A stretch of 32,811 bases of DNA from the NCBI GenBank assembly GCA_044370335.1, contig JBILVS010000022.1:1-32811 (forward strand), written 5' to 3'. The notes under the pieces were generated by a model. The model was not told the DNA's origin, ran no database searches, and saw nothing but the letters and a program-made list of their open reading frames with translations. This document shows, one piece after another, positions 31,731 through 32,811 of the stretch. Origin of the DNA: REEB509 sp044370335 (GTDB lineage Bacteria > Pseudomonadota > Alphaproteobacteria > Caulobacterales > Aquidulcibacteraceae). The translations under genes were made by a program, and so were the position numbers. Every line of letters starts with the position of its first letter. Positions within the stretch are counted from its first letter, which is position 1.

Positions 31731-32390
31731 ATGGGCGCGGCCTACTTCACTTTTGAAGATCAGTCACAATGGGTCGGCGCGGTCACTGAGGCGCTTGTGG
31801 AGGATATCCACGCCGCCTTGCGGGAGAATCGTCAGGTGCTCGTGGCGGTTGCGGGAGGGCGCACGCCGGGGCCCATTCTGGCGCGGCTGGCTCGGGCGGA
31901 TCTGCCATGGGCGCGGGTGAGTTTTATTCCAACCGATGATCGCCTTGTTCCGGAGGAGCATCCGGCGCGGAACGCGGCTCTTTTGCGGCAATGGCTGTCG
32001 CCGGCGGTTTCGGCCGGGGCTCGCGTGATGAGCCTTGAAGACCTGCAGGGCGAGGTCTCGCCGCATGTTGTGCTTCTGGGGTTCGGCGCGGACTGCCACA
32101 TCGCTTCAATTTTTCCGAATGCGGAAGGGGTGGATGCGGCTCTTGCGTTGAATGGCGAGGCTGACCTCGTTCGCGTGACCCCGCATCCCTTGCCGCCCGA
32201 GGCGCCTTTCCCGCGCATCACACTCACATTAAAGGCGCTCATCTCGCCGCGTCGTATTCTCATCGCGGCGGCAGGGGCGGAAAAGGTCACAGCTTTGGAG
32301 AAGGCGCAGATGGCGGATGCTCAAGCTACCCCGCTGGCGGCGCTTTTGGCGCAAGACCGCACGCCTGTCCGCGCGTTTATAAGGCAATAG
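31731..32390 (+). CDS. pgl: 6-phosphogluconolactonase
   Basis: Protein of 219 residues from the ATG at 31731. Motifs are VAVAGGRTPGPILARLA, FIPTDDRLVPEEHPARNAALL and LLGFGADCHIASIFP, all family hallmarks. The last usually reads DGHTAS, so Gly to Cys and Thr to Ile changes are present next to the conserved His. It hydrolyses 6-phosphogluconolactone from zwf to 6-phosphogluconate. A GTG at 31710 in the same frame overlaps the zwf stop (GTGA) and would add seven residues; it has no clear ribosome-binding site, while AGAGTGG lies 9 bases before the ATG, so I prefer 31731 but not strongly. It is 8 bases upstream of edd. Confidence 0.9.
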   Translation: MGAAYFTFEDQSQWVGAVTEALVEDIHAALRENRQVLVAVAGGRTPGPILARLARADLPWARVSFIPTDDRLVPEEHPARNAALLRQWLSPAVSAGARVMSLEDLQGEVSPHVVLLGFGADCHIASIFPNAEGVDAALALNGEADLVRVTPHPLPPEAPFPRITLTLKALISPRRILIAAAGAEKVTALEKAQMADAQATPLAALLAQDRTPVRAFIRQ

Positions 32391-32398
32391 GAGACAGC

Positions 32399-32811
32399 AT
32401 GCATCCGGTTGTGGTCGAGGTGCTGGAGCGGATCCGTTTGCGGTCGCAGGACACGCGGGCGGGGTATCTTGCGGACATGGCCGCGGCGAAGCCAGAGGGT
32501 CCTGCGCGCGCGGCTTTGTCTTGCGCCAATCTCGCTCACGTTTTTGCCGCCTCCGGTGACGACAAAGGCGGCCTGCGGCAGCTCCGGGTCCCAAACATCG
32601 GCATTGTCACCGCCTATAACGACATGTTGTCGGCGCACCAGCCGTTTGAGCGGTTTCCGGACATTATTCGAGAGGCGGCTCGGATTCACAAAGCGACGGC
32701 GCAAGTGGCGGGCGGTGTCCCGGCCATGTGTGACGGCGTCACGCAGGGGCGCGGCGGCATGGAGCTATCGCTCTTCTCGCGCGACGTCATCGCTTTATCG
32801 GCTGCTGTCGC
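32399..32811 (+). CDS. edd: 6-phosphogluconate dehydratase, N-terminal part (cut by window end)
   Basis: The first 137 codons are present. The peptide begins MHPVVVEVLERIRLRSQDTR and includes GIVTAYNDMLSAHQPFERFP, GGVPAMCDGVTQGRGGMELS and LFSRDVIALS. This is the Edd branch of the IlvD/Edd dehydratases; the Cys in AMCDGVTQG is a ligand of the iron-sulphur cluster in the family. It makes 2-keto-3-deoxy-6-phosphogluconate, the committed Entner-Doudoroff step. A TAGGAG site precedes the ATG, 8 bases after the pgl stop. The rest, and any eda gene, lie outside the window. Confidence 0.95.
   Translation, partial: MHPVVVEVLERIRLRSQDTRAGYLADMAAAKPEGPARAALSCANLAHVFAASGDDKGGLRQLRVPNIGIVTAYNDMLSAHQPFERFPDIIREAARIHKATAQVAGGVPAMCDGVTQGRGGMELSLFSRDVIALSAAV

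Overview
The window is high-GC, densely packed bacterial DNA with many ATGA/GTGA stop-start overlaps. The gene set points to an alphaproteobacterium of the Caulobacterales/Maricaulales/Hyphomonadaceae kind: a compact type II secretion operon, a TonB-dependent receptor beside tryptophan-halogenase-like genes and a LacI regulator, an SGLT-type sugar transporter, and a glk-zwf-pgl-edd Entner-Doudoroff cluster. This placement comes from gene content only; there is no rRNA or other phylogenetic marker here.

Region 1 (1-5317): the end of a type II secretion operon on the + strand: gspG (3' end), gspH, gspI, gspJ, gspK, gspL, gspM, and an uncharacterised exported protein where gspN is often found. 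A single-domain prepilin peptidase faces it from the - strand, with overlapping stop codons. A TauE/SafE-family permease (5363-6319, -) follows.

Region 2 (6320-14321): an accessory-looking block. It holds two paralogous flavin-dependent halogenases (6425-7945, + and 9677-11245, -) on either side of a cupin_8/JmjC-like protein (8057-9097, +), and a large TonB-dependent receptor (11388-14099, -) with a strong intrinsic terminator behind it. Between the convergent cupin and halogenase genes lie 579 non-coding bases with a 12-bp minisatellite, an 11-bp minisatellite and two overlapping hairpins.

Region 3 (14322-32811): an alpha-glucan utilisation locus, all on the + strand except the LacI-type regulator (17970-18983, -). 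It encodes an exported GH13 amylase, a cytoplasmic GH13 alpha-glucosidase and a GH97 alpha-glucosidase. Then comes one apparent nine-gene operon from 21350 past the window end: MFS sugar transporter, exported esterase, lipoprotein GH15 glucoamylase, lipoprotein GH13 enzyme, Na+/sugar symporter, glucokinase, zwf, pgl and edd (5' part). Read together, the receptor would import maltodextrins, the exported and lipid-anchored glucosidases would cut them to maltose and glucose, the two inner-membrane carriers would take these up, and glucokinase plus the Entner-Doudoroff enzymes would catabolise them.

Related 14-bp near-palindromes (TGCAAA, two variable bases, then a TTGC-type arm) lie before the amylase gene, between lacI and the GH97 gene, and twice before the MFS operon. 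They are the best candidates for the operators of the LacI regulator. The most interesting unexplained element is the halogenase-cupin-halogenase-receptor set next to a starch locus.
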